Positions 44,073 to 56,639 of a stretch of 64,000 nt of DNA are shown one piece after another. Each line of letters opens with the position of its first letter. The stretch's first letter is position 1. Below the pieces are notes generated by a model. That model was given only the letters and a program-made list of their open reading frames with translations. It was not told the DNA's origin and did no database searches. The DNA comes from Agrostemma githago (taxonomy: Eukaryota; Streptophyta; Magnoliopsida; Caryophyllales; Caryophyllaceae), in assembly GCA_958450325.1 (NCBI GenBank), contig OY288251.1, positions 63,195,666-63,259,665 of the forward strand, written 5' to 3'. Made by a program: the position numbers and the translations under genes.

Positions 44073-45554
44073 ATACCACGTACAGTATCACAACTTCCCC
44101 TTAGCAAGAACAGTTCTAACTTCTAATCTCTCTCCTATGAAACCAATTCTATGATGTTTTGTCATTAAAGCTTGTGAAAACAATTCTAAGTGCAGGAACG
44201 AAACATACTTATGAAAACTATGATGTTTTTTTAGTCTACCTGGTCCAAGTACAAAGGTAATTGATTAATTTGGAGAACTTCAAATGTCGATTAAGGGCCG
44301 TGGCGACACCGCCGACATCGGATGAACTCCGGTATAATCTCCCCATCAATACCCTCCTTTTCATTATGTCCAATTTATTTATTATTATTAATATTTCATA
44401 TGTGCAGTTTCTTCTCATCTTCATTACTTTTTGGGTAGGACTAGCAACTGTTGCGGCCGTGACAACAGTGATGTTGGGTCTTGGAAGAGACGATGTGTAC
44501 TCGGTATATTTGTCGTTGGCCCATGTTTTGAAACTCAGAACTCTATTAAGGTCACATCACACGATGTTGTCAAATTACTTGAGCCATACACAGATGTAGC
44601 CATTTTTGGACAAGATTGTGTTTATAGCCAAAATCAACAAATTACCGTGTGTGGTGGTTGTTGGGTGTTATACACAAAGTCAACAAATTAATAAGGTAGC
44701 ATTACACTATAGGACCTAGAGTAATATGGTCATAGCCACTAAATTACCGTGCTTTAGTTGAAACTTTTTGTGGCATTATGAGGACCCTTGTTTTATATAG
44801 ATGGTGACTGGTGAGCATAGACGCATAGTCATGATTGTTGTGGGCCAAGAAGAGGTATTGAAGATATACCACAAATTGTTATGCTGCCGTTTAAGGATCA
44901 AGATAAGAAAGCCTCAAACAGTTTATTACTCGTACATGTTTTGAAAGTATCTCTTACGGAGTATTCTTTGAGGGGGATTTTGTATCCACATGATTTCCAT
45001 CGGAGGCAGACCTACGTACAAGTATGGTGTAACACTTACTATACCAAAGTTTTTGAGAATATAGAATTTTGGTACATTAAATCTTTTATTATTCATCTTT
45101 TGATTTGATTTACGTGATTTTTTTAGATTTAATGTAACACATTTCATGGCAAAAAAATACTAACATATACGGAGTATCTGACTGTATGCGTAACTAAGAA
45201 TATATTCAAAATGTTGGTAGATGGCAAGAGGAATAGTTGTATCTATTTCTTTTTCCACCCCACATATGAAGATTAGCAAGTTTAAGAGGTCCTTATAAGG
45301 CTTCTCTTTCTTTAGGCCTTCAAGTGTGTGTGGAGTGGGCCTTTTATGGTGAGGAGTGGTGTTGGGCCTGCCGTGGATATCACGCACGCGCGCGTGCGGT
45401 CCGGCCTGGCTCGGGCTCGGGTAGAGCACTTGTGGTGCGGGTTGTGCCCGACTTTTACTCTTTTGGATCTCCTTGCATTTTGTGTGTCTAGATTCGTTTG
45501 GGTTGTGTGTCCAGGTACAGGTGGGCCGAGCATAGTGAACAAAAGATTCAATCA
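44073..45554. other. No supported gene
   Basis: Short overlapping ORFs on both strands, none with a recognisable domain. A GC-rich palindrome 'gcacgcgcgcgtgc' lies near 45387. Part of 45300-45554 may belong to the 5' LTR of the copia element that follows. Confidence 0.45.
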
Positions 45555-46218
45555 AATGTGACTGTTTTGATTGTCTTTAAAGGCCTTGATTGTGCATTTA
45601 TGACCCTTTAAAGCTGATGATTTTGAATCAGTTTTAAGGCTCCTCCAGCCTATATAAATACTTGTTGCACACACTCACTAGACCACACAATCTCTCCTTC
45701 CTTCTTTCTTCTCTCACATTCTTACTTCATTCCATACAAACTCCTGGGTTCGGTTTTGTCGTTCCAAGCTCACATATTCGAGTGGTCGATTCTGTGAACT
45801 GCAATGTTAACCTTGGGGAACTACCAGCGTAGAAGACGATTACCACCCGTGTCGTGCCGATATAGTTTTTAAGTCAGTGGTCACCATACCACGACACTGC
45901 GATCAAGTTTCTGTCCCGATTCTGTCTTCCGTTTATTGTTGCCTTTGTCGCCTGTCACCTTCAGTTTCTGTTGCCTTTGTCGCCTGTCGCTTTCGGTTTC
46001 TGTTGCCATTGTCGCCTTCTGTTTCTTGATGCTGTTGTCGCCTTTGGACTGTTCCTGTTACTGACGTTGTTGCCTTCGGATTGTTACTGCTTTTGATTGA
46101 TGCCTCCACTCGGTTGTTTTCCTTGCCTCCGTTTACTGCTCGTTTTTTGTGCCTCGAGTCCAACAATTTGAAAACTATATAATACTTGTGTCGCAAAACC
46201 AGAATAAAAGGAACAAAT
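45555..46218 (+). promoter_or_regulatory. Copia promoter and leader region
   Basis: The TATA box 'cctatataaata' near 45651 is followed by a C/T-rich stretch with many 'ctctc' words (45690-45730), as in copia LTR/leader regions. 45930-46090 has an irregular minisatellite of 'tctgttgcctttgtcgcc' words. I could not locate a primer-binding site or LTR border. Confidence 0.5.
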
Positions 46219-48934
46219 ATGGCTGTTGTATCAACCAAATTCTCCGCCGACTTAGCTAAGTTAGAACCTTTGGATGGGCTGAACTATAAGAGGTGGTCTC
46301 AAAAACTTTTAATGTTTTTCGAGCAATTGGAAATCGATTATGTCTTATTCGAAGACGCACCTGAATTAATTGTTGCGTCTGTCGCGGCCGAGGCCACACC
46401 TCCTCTCGTTGCCACGGTTAAGTCTAATGAGGAAAAAGTTAAGAAATATGATAAAGACAATAAGGCCGTTAGATATCATCTTCTTAATCACATGACCAAC
46501 ACCCTGTTTGATTTATTCATGGTCCATAAATCTGATAAAACTATTTGGGAGTCTTTAGAGAAAAAATATGGGGCCGATGATGCAGGCAAAAAGAAATACG
46601 TGGTGGGTCAGTGGCTTGGATTTCTTATGGTAGATGATAAACCTATTATGGAACAAGTTCATGTTTACGAAAACTTGTGTGCTGATGTTGTCAATGAAGG
46701 GATGAAACTAGACGAGGTCTTTTTAGCCAATGTTTTGTTAGAAAAGTTTCCTGCGTCATAGAGTGATTACAGGAATCATTTAAAACATAAGAAAAAAGAT
46801 CTATCACTTCAAGAGCTTATAAGTCACATGAGAACTGAGGAAGCTAATCGCTTAAAGGATAGGTTTGTCCTTTTGTCATCTGTCTCTACCAAAGCTAACC
46901 TTGTTGAAGCCAGGGATCCGTCTCATGGCAATAATAAGGGTAAAAATAAAATGAGTCAGAGTCAGGGTCAGGGCAAGGGTCAAAAAGGGAAAGGTCAAGG
47001 TGCTAAGGGAAAGAATCAAGGAAACTCCACCAAACCTGTTCCCAAGATCCATAAGCCAAATCCAAACCTGGTGTGCTATGTGTGTGGGCAGACGGGTCAC
47101 AAAGCATACCAGTGTCCTCAAAAGAAAGGTGGTCAAGCCGCTCAAGCCAATATTGCTGAATCAGATGATGATATTATTGTTGCGGTGGTGGTTGAGGCCA
47201 ATCTTGTGGCGAACGCGAGTGACTGGATTCTGGACACAGGAGCGTCAAGACATCTCTGTGCCAACAAGGAGTTGTTCACTGAATTTGAAGATGTGGCTGG
47301 CGGTGAAAAGGTTTACATGGGTAACTCTTCTTCTGCGCTGATCACAGGAAAAGGCAAGGTCTTTCTTAAACTAACCTCTGGGAAAACTCTTACCCTTCAT
47401 AATGTTTTGTATGTCCCCACTTTGCGTAGATTCCTAGTATCTAGTGCCTTGTTAAACAAAGTTGGTGTGAAACTTGTTTTTGAGGCTGACAAGGTTGTAA
47501 TGTCTCGCAACGGGGATTTTGTGGGCAAGGGTTATCTCAATGGGGGCTTATTTATTTTGAACATTGACTCTTCTGCTATTAATAATAATTCTTCTGCTTC
47601 TGCTTATATCGCTGAGTCTATTGATGTTTGGCATGCTAGATTAGGTCATGTGAATTATGAATTGGTTAAAAAATTGAAAGTAATGCCGCTTATTCCGTCT
47701 TTAACCACCGAAGTCTTCACTAAATGTCCTAGTTGTGTAGAAGCTAAGTTTACTAAGAAGCCTAGCAAACCAGTTAAAACTAGACAAACGAGTCTTCTTG
47801 AGTTAATTCACACTGACCTAGCTGACTTCAAGAGTACTATGAGTAGAGGAGGTAAATTTTATTATGTCACTTTTATTGATACAAAGCTGAAGAATAAAAG
47901 TGAAGCTGAAGAGATGTTCATTAAATACAAAGCTGAGGTAGAAAATCAACTTGACACTAGAAAGATTACAAGAGTCGGATTTGATAGAGGTGGTGAATAC
48001 AACTCTAATTATTTAGTAGATTTCTGTGAGAAATATGGATTAATTCATGAGTCTAGCCCACCTTACCAACCTCAGTCCAGTGGAGTAGCCGAACGTAAAA
48101 ATAGAACTCTAAAAGAAATGATGAATGCTATGCTTTTAAGTTCTAGCCTTTCTGACGATATGTGGGGGGAAGCAGTGCTTTCGGCTTGTCACATTCTTAA
48201 CAGGGTACCTCATAAGAAATTAGACAAGACACCCTATGAATTTTGGAAGGGTTACGCTCCTAACTTAAGCTTTCTTAAGGTGTGAGGGTGTTTGGCTAAA
48301 GTTAGATTACCAAGTTTTAAAAGGCCTACCATAGGACCTAAAACGTATGATTGCATTTTCATTGGTTATGCTCAAAACAACGCCGCTTATAGATTCATAT
48401 CATTGAATGACCTTTCTATTTCCGAGGTAAGAGACGCCGAGTTTTTTGAGCATGTTTTTCCTTTAAAGAAAGTTGTCGATTCACCTCCTGGTTTATCTGA
48501 TATGCCTGTTAATCCTGTTAATAGTTCTACGCATGCTAGTAGTAGTACTATTGATGATCATGCTAGTGAACCTAGAAGGAGTAAGAGGCCTAGAATTGAA
48601 AAGAATTTCGGAGATGATTTTATCACAACGTTCTTAACTAAAAATGCTTGTGGTGATTGTGTTTGCTTTGAATTCGTTTCTGCTTATTTAATAGATGATG
48701 ACCCAAAAACGTATGATGAAGCTATGAGATCCATAGATGCTATTTTTTTGGAAGAAGCTATTAAAAATGAGTTAGATTCTATTGCATTTAACCAGACCTG
48801 AGAATTGACATATTTACCTAAGGGTAGTAATCCCATTAGTAGTAAATGGATTTTCAAAAGGAAACTGAGACCTGACGGTACAATAGAAAGATTCAAGGCA
48901 AGACTAGTGGTGAGAGGATATAACAATTAAATTA
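46219..48934 (+). pseudogene. Ty1/copia gag-pol, truncated and degenerate
   Basis: Start at ATG 46219 (MAVVSTKF). In order: UBN2-type gag (LDGLNYKRWSQKLLMFF), a CCHC knuckle CYVCGQTGHKAYQC, protease DTGAS, the pre-integrase domain WHARLGHVNYELV, integrase (HTDLADF, FDRGGEY, VAERKNR: the Asp, Asp and Glu are all present), the linker region, and the first part of reverse transcriptase (SSKWIFKRKL, RFKARLVVRGY). Three in-frame stops (TAG 46759-46761, TGA 48283-48285, TGA 48799-48801) all stand where Trp is expected. About ten residues of the integrase core after 'FIDT' are missing. A foldback element interrupts it at 48935; no reverse transcriptase resumes beyond it, so the 3' half is lost. Confidence 0.93.
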
Positions 48935-49677
48935 GGGTCGTGCTTTTTTCTAACGAGCTTTTACCAATCCTAATGACATTTTACCATTTTACCCTTCTCA
49001 TTTTATCACATTTCAAAGTTACTTTTCTTGTTTTTCTCTCTAAACAATTTTTTCAAAATCCAACCTCCCATGAACCACCACGAACATTGAAACTGTCCGG
49101 GATCGAAGGTGGAGGGATGACTAGGGTTGGGGTGGTGACTACGTGGTTGGGGTCGGTGGGTGGTTCGGGCCCGACCCGATCTGGTGTTGGGTCGGTGGGT
49201 GAAGGTGGTCGGGGTGGCTGGGGTCGATCTGGGTGTTGGGTCGGTGGGTGAGGGTGGTCGGGGTGGCTGGGGTCGGTCTGCACGGTGGATGTCGAGTCGG
49301 GTCTGGGTAGTGGGTGGGTGGGTGGGGTGGATATAGTGGTGGGGTCATGGGGGTGGGTGAGGGCCGGCGGGGATGGGAAAGATAGAGGGGGTACGCCGGT
49401 ACGTAGGTTTTTTTTTTCATTAATTTGTTACTGTATTTTTTTTAATCGTACTTTGTGATTTCATCGATGTCATCGATAATTGAATTGTAATCATAATCGA
49501 TGTCATCGATAATTGAATTATAATCATAATCAAGTTCGGGAATGTTATTGATTAAGTTGGAAAAAGAGAGGGTTTATTGAATCTAAAAGTTAAAGATTTA
49601 TGAAAGGGGTAAAACAGGAAAATTTTAGGAAAATTCGTTAGGATTGAGTAAAGTCTCGTTAGAAAAAAGTAATTTCG
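48935..49677. mobile_element. Foldback MITE with G-rich core, inserted in copia pol
   Basis: 743 bp between exact TTAAATTA duplications (48927-48934, 49678-49685). The inner TIRs match ('cttttttctaacgag' at the left, 'ctcgttagaaaaaag' at the right). The core at 49100-49400 is an irregular GGTCGGTGGGTG-type repeat, strongly G-rich on the plus strand, followed by a direct repeat 'atcgatgtcatcgataattg' (from about 49464 and 49498). An 8-bp duplication would fit a hAT-like element; the family is unsure. The proline-rich ORFs on the minus strand are by-products of the repeat. Confidence 0.85.
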
Positions 49678-49685
49678 TTAAATTA

Positions 49686-50885
49686 TTATGTCATACGATG
49701 CATGAGTTTTATTGTTTGAGACTTGTGTACTTAGAACTGATAGGCCGCCTTGTAAGTTGACCTAGTGTCATGGTTAGGACCCATATACATTCAATCCCCG
49801 CACAAATATTAAGTATTGTCTTTCCAGAATTGACCACTACAACAATTTCATATCATTGGTTGAAGTGACTGCCTAAGCGGTGCTTTGCCGATGTGTGTGG
49901 ACTGAGTAGGTGGGTAACGGTTACCCACAGGTTCAGTCTGGTTTGCTTAACATTGCTATCAAGTCGGACTTGGACTTTGAGGCAAATAGTTGGTGTCATA
50001 TGATGACTAATTCCGACGAACCAGGAATTACATAGAGATGTAATTGACAATTTTGTTGTCTACCTTTACTTTTGGAGCTTGAGCAGTGAGCCCAAGTTCA
50101 CTTGAGCGACATAAGGTTTAGGATATTGGAATATTATGCGAACTTGAGGGTAGTTTGCACAATTTTATCTTAAAATTGTTTAAGATTATTAATATTAATT
50201 ATCGTTTTACTTTGTATATAGTTGTAGTTCTTAGTTAGTCACCTTTATCACATTTATTAAAGATGAGTTTGAATTGTTCAACCTTGTCGATTGGTATCTT
50301 GAGAATTGTTCTCAAAATTAGAGATACGGATTTTGTCCTTGTGAAGGATAATTCCGACAAATTATAACCAATGCTAATGTACAGTATGGATTGTATAATT
50401 AGAGTCATGGAGATGACTATAAGTACCAAAATCAATTGTTTCAATAAAAAGGGAACAGTTCCCATTAAGTGAGAAAATGTTAAAGATGATCCGATTAATC
50501 CATATGTCATATATGATGAGTGATTATATTGATAATCAAGAAATTTTGGATGCTTCTTTCTAAAAGATTAGGAATTGAAATTGTTTCAATTAGTCCTAAG
50601 TTTAGGTCACTTTATTATGAATAAAACAGGTGACTTAATAAAGTTTCTCACATTTTAGCATGAGATGTTAAAAGACGGTTGAACATTGTATCAAGAAGGC
50701 CAATAATACTAATGTTCTATGAGTTCATTAAGAAAAGTGCTTGAGATAATGATTAATGAATCTAAGACGTTGGTTACAGTAGGGGAAAGATAATTGTTGT
50801 CATGCCCAAACTTGTTCCCAAGTTTAAATTAGGTACGAAATTATTTATCATTAATGTAGTGATTCAGTCGTTAATGTAATGATAA
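49686..50885. other. No recognisable gene; probably decayed retrotransposon DNA
   Basis: Only short ORFs. It runs straight into arm 1 of the large inverted repeat, so it may be the left continuation of the same decayed element. A palindrome 'ggtaacggttacc' occurs near 49913. Confidence 0.45.
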
Positions 50886-52302
50886 ATATATGACATTGGG
50901 AGATAACTTTCTAGAAGTGTCTAGAAAATCTGCAAATAAATTGAAGTATGACTTCAGGTGTGTATGTTACTGGAGTAATTGTTACTTGCATTCTACTGTT
51001 TTGGTATAAGATACCAAATGCAACAATTACATTGTGGATGTGATGGCTCAAAGAGGGTGGAATAATGGTAGATAAGTGAAGTGTTTTATGATTGAAATGG
51101 ACAACGTTGTTGTTTCATATATAAAAGAAAAATCACTTAATTTTATCATAAAGTTGAATACTGGGAATTGAATAATTGTTATTCTTGTACTAGTCATAAG
51201 CAAGAATACTGATTATGTTTCATGTATGAGCATGAAAAGTTTTAATAAAAGTAGAACAATTGTTGTTCTATACCTTGCAAGAATATGAGGTACGGTACAA
51301 TAAGGCTAACATGATTGTTGAGCTCTACATTCCTAGTAGTGAATGCTTTTATTTGTAACATAACGACCAAAAGGTTCAAATCCCTTGACTCGAGTTTTAC
51401 CTATTATGGCATTGTCCTTAATCCATGAGACAAGAAACATAAGAATAAGTTTCATAATGATGAAATTATAAACCTTATTGATAAGGATCAACTAAGGTAA
51501 ATGGATCTTGTTTAGATGGATAATGATATTAGAAGTGACTCCTATTAATTGTAGTGGGAGGATACTTAGACTTGTTGGATAACACATATACAGATACGTG
51601 TGAGTTTAACTAGTGATGTTGCAAAAATGGGTAACACGTATTGTTTTGTTTATTTGATGAAATTTGAAATTGAATGCTTTGAATTGTTCAAGGAAATTCA
51701 GATAAAAGTACAAGATCAACTTGATAAGTTGGTGCAAGTCGTTCGATATGATTGAAACATGGAGGAATCGAACTAAAAGATTGTGATCATCTTAGAAGTA
51801 GTGAAAAGTGTTTCAAACTACATTGAATCATATTTGATATGATTTGGTCTGTTAGGAGTCATATGCAGATATTATTGACGCTTTAGAAGCTTATGCACTA
51901 TAAAAATCTTTGTACAATGTTGATGAGATTGTCCATGTAAGTCGGAGAATGGACACCATATGAGATATGGATAGGAAATGTCCTACAATAGTCTTTTTCT
52001 TGATTATCAAGTTTTAAAGTTTATCGTTTTCTGGAACTTAGACTCAATTATGACATGTGTTTTATTAGGGGTATTATGTTAATTCTACCAACCATCCAAA
52101 GAACAAAACCGTTTTGTTGCATGGAAGGATATGTTTTTTTTAAAGATGTGTGATTTTTTAATAGAAACAGTGGGAGTAGAATCGACCTTGAATTGTTCAG
52201 GATTAACAGGAGTTCTCTACAACTGTTGAAGAGAATATTGATGCATCCATGAAAAGTCATGATCATCTTACTTGTAAAATATTACCATACATAGGTTTGT
52301 GA
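50886..52302 (+). repeat. Large inverted repeat, arm 1
   Basis: It matches the reverse complement of 55203-56605 almost throughout. Paired landmarks: 'atatgacattgg' (50889) with 'ccaatgtcatat' (56596); 'agtgggaggatacttagac' (51556) with 'gtctaagtaccctcccact' (55932); 'aaaagtcatgatcatctt' (52252) with 'aagatgatcatgactttt' (55226). The arms look like the 3' noncoding part of a copia-type element. No ORF above about 72 codons. Confidence 0.85.
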
Positions 52303-52810
52303 AGGGTTACAACCCTTAAACCCAAGGACCTGTTACGAGTATTAACCGAAAAGACAAAAGAAGAGGGATAACAATTATACCTTATTTGCAGCGGAACAGC
52401 GTATTAATAAGAAGTATAATAAACCAGAAATATATATAATCTCCACGGACGGAATAAATAATCTCCACGGACAGAATCAAGCACCCCAAACGTGATGCCT
52501 CCTTTGGTATCCACACGGGTACAGAACTGCGACGTATATGCTAGTATAAAGGTATATGAGACCGTCTCACAACTTCTCTCTATATCTCTCTTATAACTCT
52601 TTATAAGACGAATATATTATGAGTCAATACTCTTTATTTCATATATTGGTTCATCATATGAACCTCCTTATATAGGAGATGAGAAGGTAGAATTAGGTTA
52701 TTCCATAACTCTAATTAACATAATTAGATTATTAGTATAACTCTAATTACCATAACCAGACAACGCAGCTGGGTCCGTATTACTACTGACCCGATATATT
52801 TAATATATCG

Positions 52811-52833
<23 letters not shown>
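52303..52833. other. Inverted-repeat spacer, left part
   Basis: No gene. It includes a near-duplicate 'aatctccacggacggaataa' / 'aatctccacggacagaat' (52438-52475) and may be LTR-like sequence of a minus-strand element, but no clear ends are seen. Confidence 0.4.
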
Positions 52834-52846
<13 letters not shown>

Positions 52847-53098
52847 GTAGGTTCAAATAAGGTCAGCAATTTTTTTAAGTCTATATTAAAGTTACAGATG
52901 ACATATGATAAAGTTGCATTTGTTTAAAATTGATATGTAACTATAACATTCTGCATTTTTATCACTTCAAGTGATAAAGTGCAACTTTATCACTCATTTC
53001 GTGTAACTTTAAGCACTTTTTGTATAACTTTAGCACCGGAACTTATGAACTAAAAAAAGTTGATGACCTTTTTTGAACCTACCCCTCTCTCTCTCTCT
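52834..53098. mobile_element. Foldback MITE in a TA microsatellite
   Basis: The left end 'gagagagagagaggtaggtt' is the inverted counterpart of the right end 'aacctacccctctctctctc', with the inner match 'caaataaggtca' / 'tgaccttttttg'. About 265 bp, with (TA)n on both sides as target. It contains several 'gtaacttta'-like words. The outer end resembles the left end of the Ulp1-bearing MULE at 56625. Confidence 0.82.
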
Positions 53099-55202
53099 AT
53101 ATATATATTAATAATATCCCGTACACATTGTGTGGGACCCAATGGGCCCACTTAAGACTATCAGACACGTAACTCATTTACATGTCAACCCGACTTCGAC
53201 CTCTAGCAAGACTTATCGGATACATAGACTTAAGCGGGTTAATCCGTAGGACAATGGACATAACTCCTTTAGTCTCCCACTTGTACATGTCCTCCTGAGA
53301 CCGGCGTTAAGTCTCTTTGCTACTATTGTCTCCAATTGTGAATGAGGTAAGAAGAAGTGTCATCCTCGCATGTCTCAATCTTTTACTCGAATCTCTGAGT
53401 TGACTTGTTTAAAGAACAGATAGATGACAATCATCCTATCTGAGCGCGGCCACGCATTTGCACAAGTCACACTCTTCGAGTGGCCAAGAAACAATAAATT
53501 CCCTTCAATAAAGGACGAGCAAATCCCCTCTTGTCTAACCACATCCTATCACACGATCCATGCATGCTCAATAACCATCCATAGCCCCCTTTCACAGCTG
53601 ACGAGGAATAATATCAAAGCATACACATCACATGTACAGAATAGTCAAAGACTCAGGTCTTAAGACTGTACAAGTTCATAACTTGCAAAGAATTTTACTG
53701 ACACTAAGCGAAATCTTAGTAAAATCCTTTTCGGCGGGTCTGTCTAATGCATGTTCTTAACATACACCTGTGTGCTTGGTTTAGTATCTCAATACCTATG
53801 ACTCAAGGAACTTAGTCATCAACCAACTTACACACTGGTCATTTAAGGGTATTCAAATGTCCCAACACAATACCCTGACTAGAGACAAAATAATTACATC
53901 ATCCAAATAGAGTTCCAAGACTAAGTCACGTACTTAGTGATCTATTTCATCAATGTAAATTATCTAGGGACAAAACTCGGTTACATTAACCAAATGACAA
54001 TATGTCATACATATATCAATTATCGAAATAACTCCCACTAAACCAAACACCTCTAAAAGTACTAAAACCACTCGCCCATGCGTCTTATACCGATCATAAC
54101 CAATATGATCTTTATGTAGAGGAGATTTCGGGACATACAACATTTGTATCGGTTATTTACAAGCATATGATCAATCTACCTTCTCTCAATTAAGGCAAAC
54201 TGTTAGTTTCATAAGCAATAAATTGTTTCATAAACTTTAAAGTTGAGTGTGTGTGCTTGATTCGTAATCAAACGTCGATTTGCTTCAAAAGTAATAGAAC
54301 ACTAACTTTAGTTATAATATTAGTCACAAAGTTGTCCTTTGGAACCGTTCCAACACACAATTTCTCATTCAAAACAAAATGTACTGAGATTACAATCTCA
54401 TGTCATCTTTGTCTATTTGGAAATATGAATCGTAGTAACTTGTTTACAATAATTCGTTTATCACATCATGCGCATCTCTTAAATAATTCCCCTTTTTGCT
54501 TCTTAAGCGCAAAGAAACAATTCTTAGATAGCATTCTAGTGACACTCACCAGATTAGTATCTACTCATCACACGAGCACATAATAAAAACATTTCTTGCA
54601 AAGTCTCGTGGACTAAAGCAATCAAATGTCATCTAGTTAGAGAAGTATGTCACTTACATACCAAATCATAACGATAAATGCACTCCCACTAGCCTCTTGT
54701 ACACACTTTGTCTCTCCTCGTCTCAATGAAAAACAAACATATTTGAATTACCACATTGAGAACGAAGATACTTGCTTCATAATACTTGCTCCAATCAAAT
54801 TAGATCATTCACATTTGTCTAGCAACTTTAATAATATGAAATTCATACGATGTGTCGCACACACATCATATTTCATCCCTTTCAAGAAATGTATTTCACA
54901 TATATATGTCCAAAACTCATCATAATGAGTGATGACATTCAAAATGCTAAATCAATCTTAATAGACTTAAGCATAATGTTGTAAGAAGGTTTTTCCATAG
55001 TCATTACTATGAGATCTAACTACCAACTATGCTTCATAGATACTCTTATATCAATCTACATCGTCTTTATATTGAAGACTATTCTTCACTATAAGACCCA
55101 TTTAACCATAGTCTATACTTGGTAGTTATGGTATATAGAATCTAGGATCTATTAGATTTTATGTGACTTTTGGGGTCTTTGCCCATTATTATTTCATCAT
55201 AG
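53099..55202. other. Inverted-repeat spacer, right part
   Basis: No ORF above 110 codons and none with a domain. On the minus strand 'caagtgggagac' near 53273 could be a copia polypurine tract, which suggests that a minus-strand retrotransposon fragment with its 3' LTR at about 52304-53265 fills the spacer and continues into arm 2. Confidence 0.45.
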
Positions 55203-56605
55203 ATCAAACCTATGTAGGGTAATATTTTACAGATAAGATGATCATGACTTTTCATGGATGCATCAATATTTTCTTCAACGGTTGTAGAGAATTACTGTTA
55301 ATCCTGAACAATTCAAGGTCGATTCTACTCCCACTGTTTCTATTAGAAATCACATTTCTTTAAAAGAAACGTATCACTCCATGCAACAAAATAGTTTTGT
55401 TCTTTGGACGGTTTGTAGAATTAACATAATACCCCTAATAAAACACATGTCATAATTGAGTCTAAGTTCTAGAAAACAATTTTCTCTAAACTTTAAGATT
55501 TGATAATTAAGAAAAGACTATTTTAGAACATTTTCAATCCATATCTCATATGGTGTCTATTCTCCGACTTACATGGACAATCTCATCAACATTTGTACAA
55601 AGACTTTTATAGTGCATAACTTTCAAAAGTGTCAATAATATCTGCATATGACTCATCATAGACCAAATCATATCAAATATGGTTCGATGTAGTTTGAAAC
55701 ACTTTTCACTACTTCTAAGATGATCACAATCTTTTAGTTCAATTCCTCTCTGTTTCAATCATATCGAACGACTTGTACCAACTTATCAAGTTGATCTTGT
55801 ACGTTTATCTAAATTTCCTTGAACAATTCAAAGCATTCAGATATAAATTTCATCAAATGAACATACGTGTTACCCATTTTTGCAACATCACTTAGTTAAA
55901 CTCACACGTATCTGTATATGTGATCTAGTGAGTCTAAGTACCCTCCCACTACAATTAATAGGAGTCACTTCTAATGTCATTTATCCATCTAAACAAGATC
56001 CATTTATCTCAGTTGATTCTTATCAATAAGGTTTATTTCATCATTATGAAATTTATTCTTATGTTTCTTGTCTCATGGATTAAGAACAATGTCATAATAG
56101 GTAAAACCAGTGTCGAGGGATGGAACCTTTTGGTCGTTATGTTACAAATAAAAGCATTCAATACTAGGAATGTAGAGCTTAACAATCATGTTAGCCGTAT
56201 TGTACCTCATATTCTTGCAAGGTATAGAGCAACAATTGTTCTACTTTTATAAAAACTTTTCATGCCCATACATGAAACAGAATGAATATTCTTGCTTATG
56301 ACTAGTACAAGAATAACAATTATTCAATCTCAGTATTAAGCTTTAAAATAAAATCAAGTGATTTCCTTTTATGAACAGAAACAACAACGTTTGTCCATTT
56401 CAATCATAAAACGCTCAGTTAATTCATTATTCCACTCTCTTTGAACCATCACATCTACAATGTAATAATCTCATTTGGTATCATTATACCAAATCAGTAG
56501 AATGAAAGTAACAATTACTCTAGTAACATACACACTTGAAGTCATACTTCAATAATTGTTTTGCAGATTTTCTAGACATTTCTAGAAAATATCTACCAAT
56601 GTCAT
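55203..56605 (-). repeat. Large inverted repeat, arm 2
   Basis: Reverse-complement partner of 50886-52302. It stops abruptly at about 56605 where the (TA)n(GA)n border of the MULE begins, so the rest of the arm probably lies beyond the window, on the other side of that element. Confidence 0.85.
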
Positions 56606-56639
56606 ATTATATATATATATATATAGAGAGAGAGAGTAA

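Noticed and set aside
44236..45147. Cluster of 60-112-codon ORFs as a possible host gene
   Set aside because: Overlapping frames on both strands, no splice-consistent structure and no recognisable domain.
49053..49420. Proline-rich ORFs on the minus strand
   Set aside because: They are translations of the G-rich repeat inside a foldback MITE, open in more than one frame, without homologous start or stop context.
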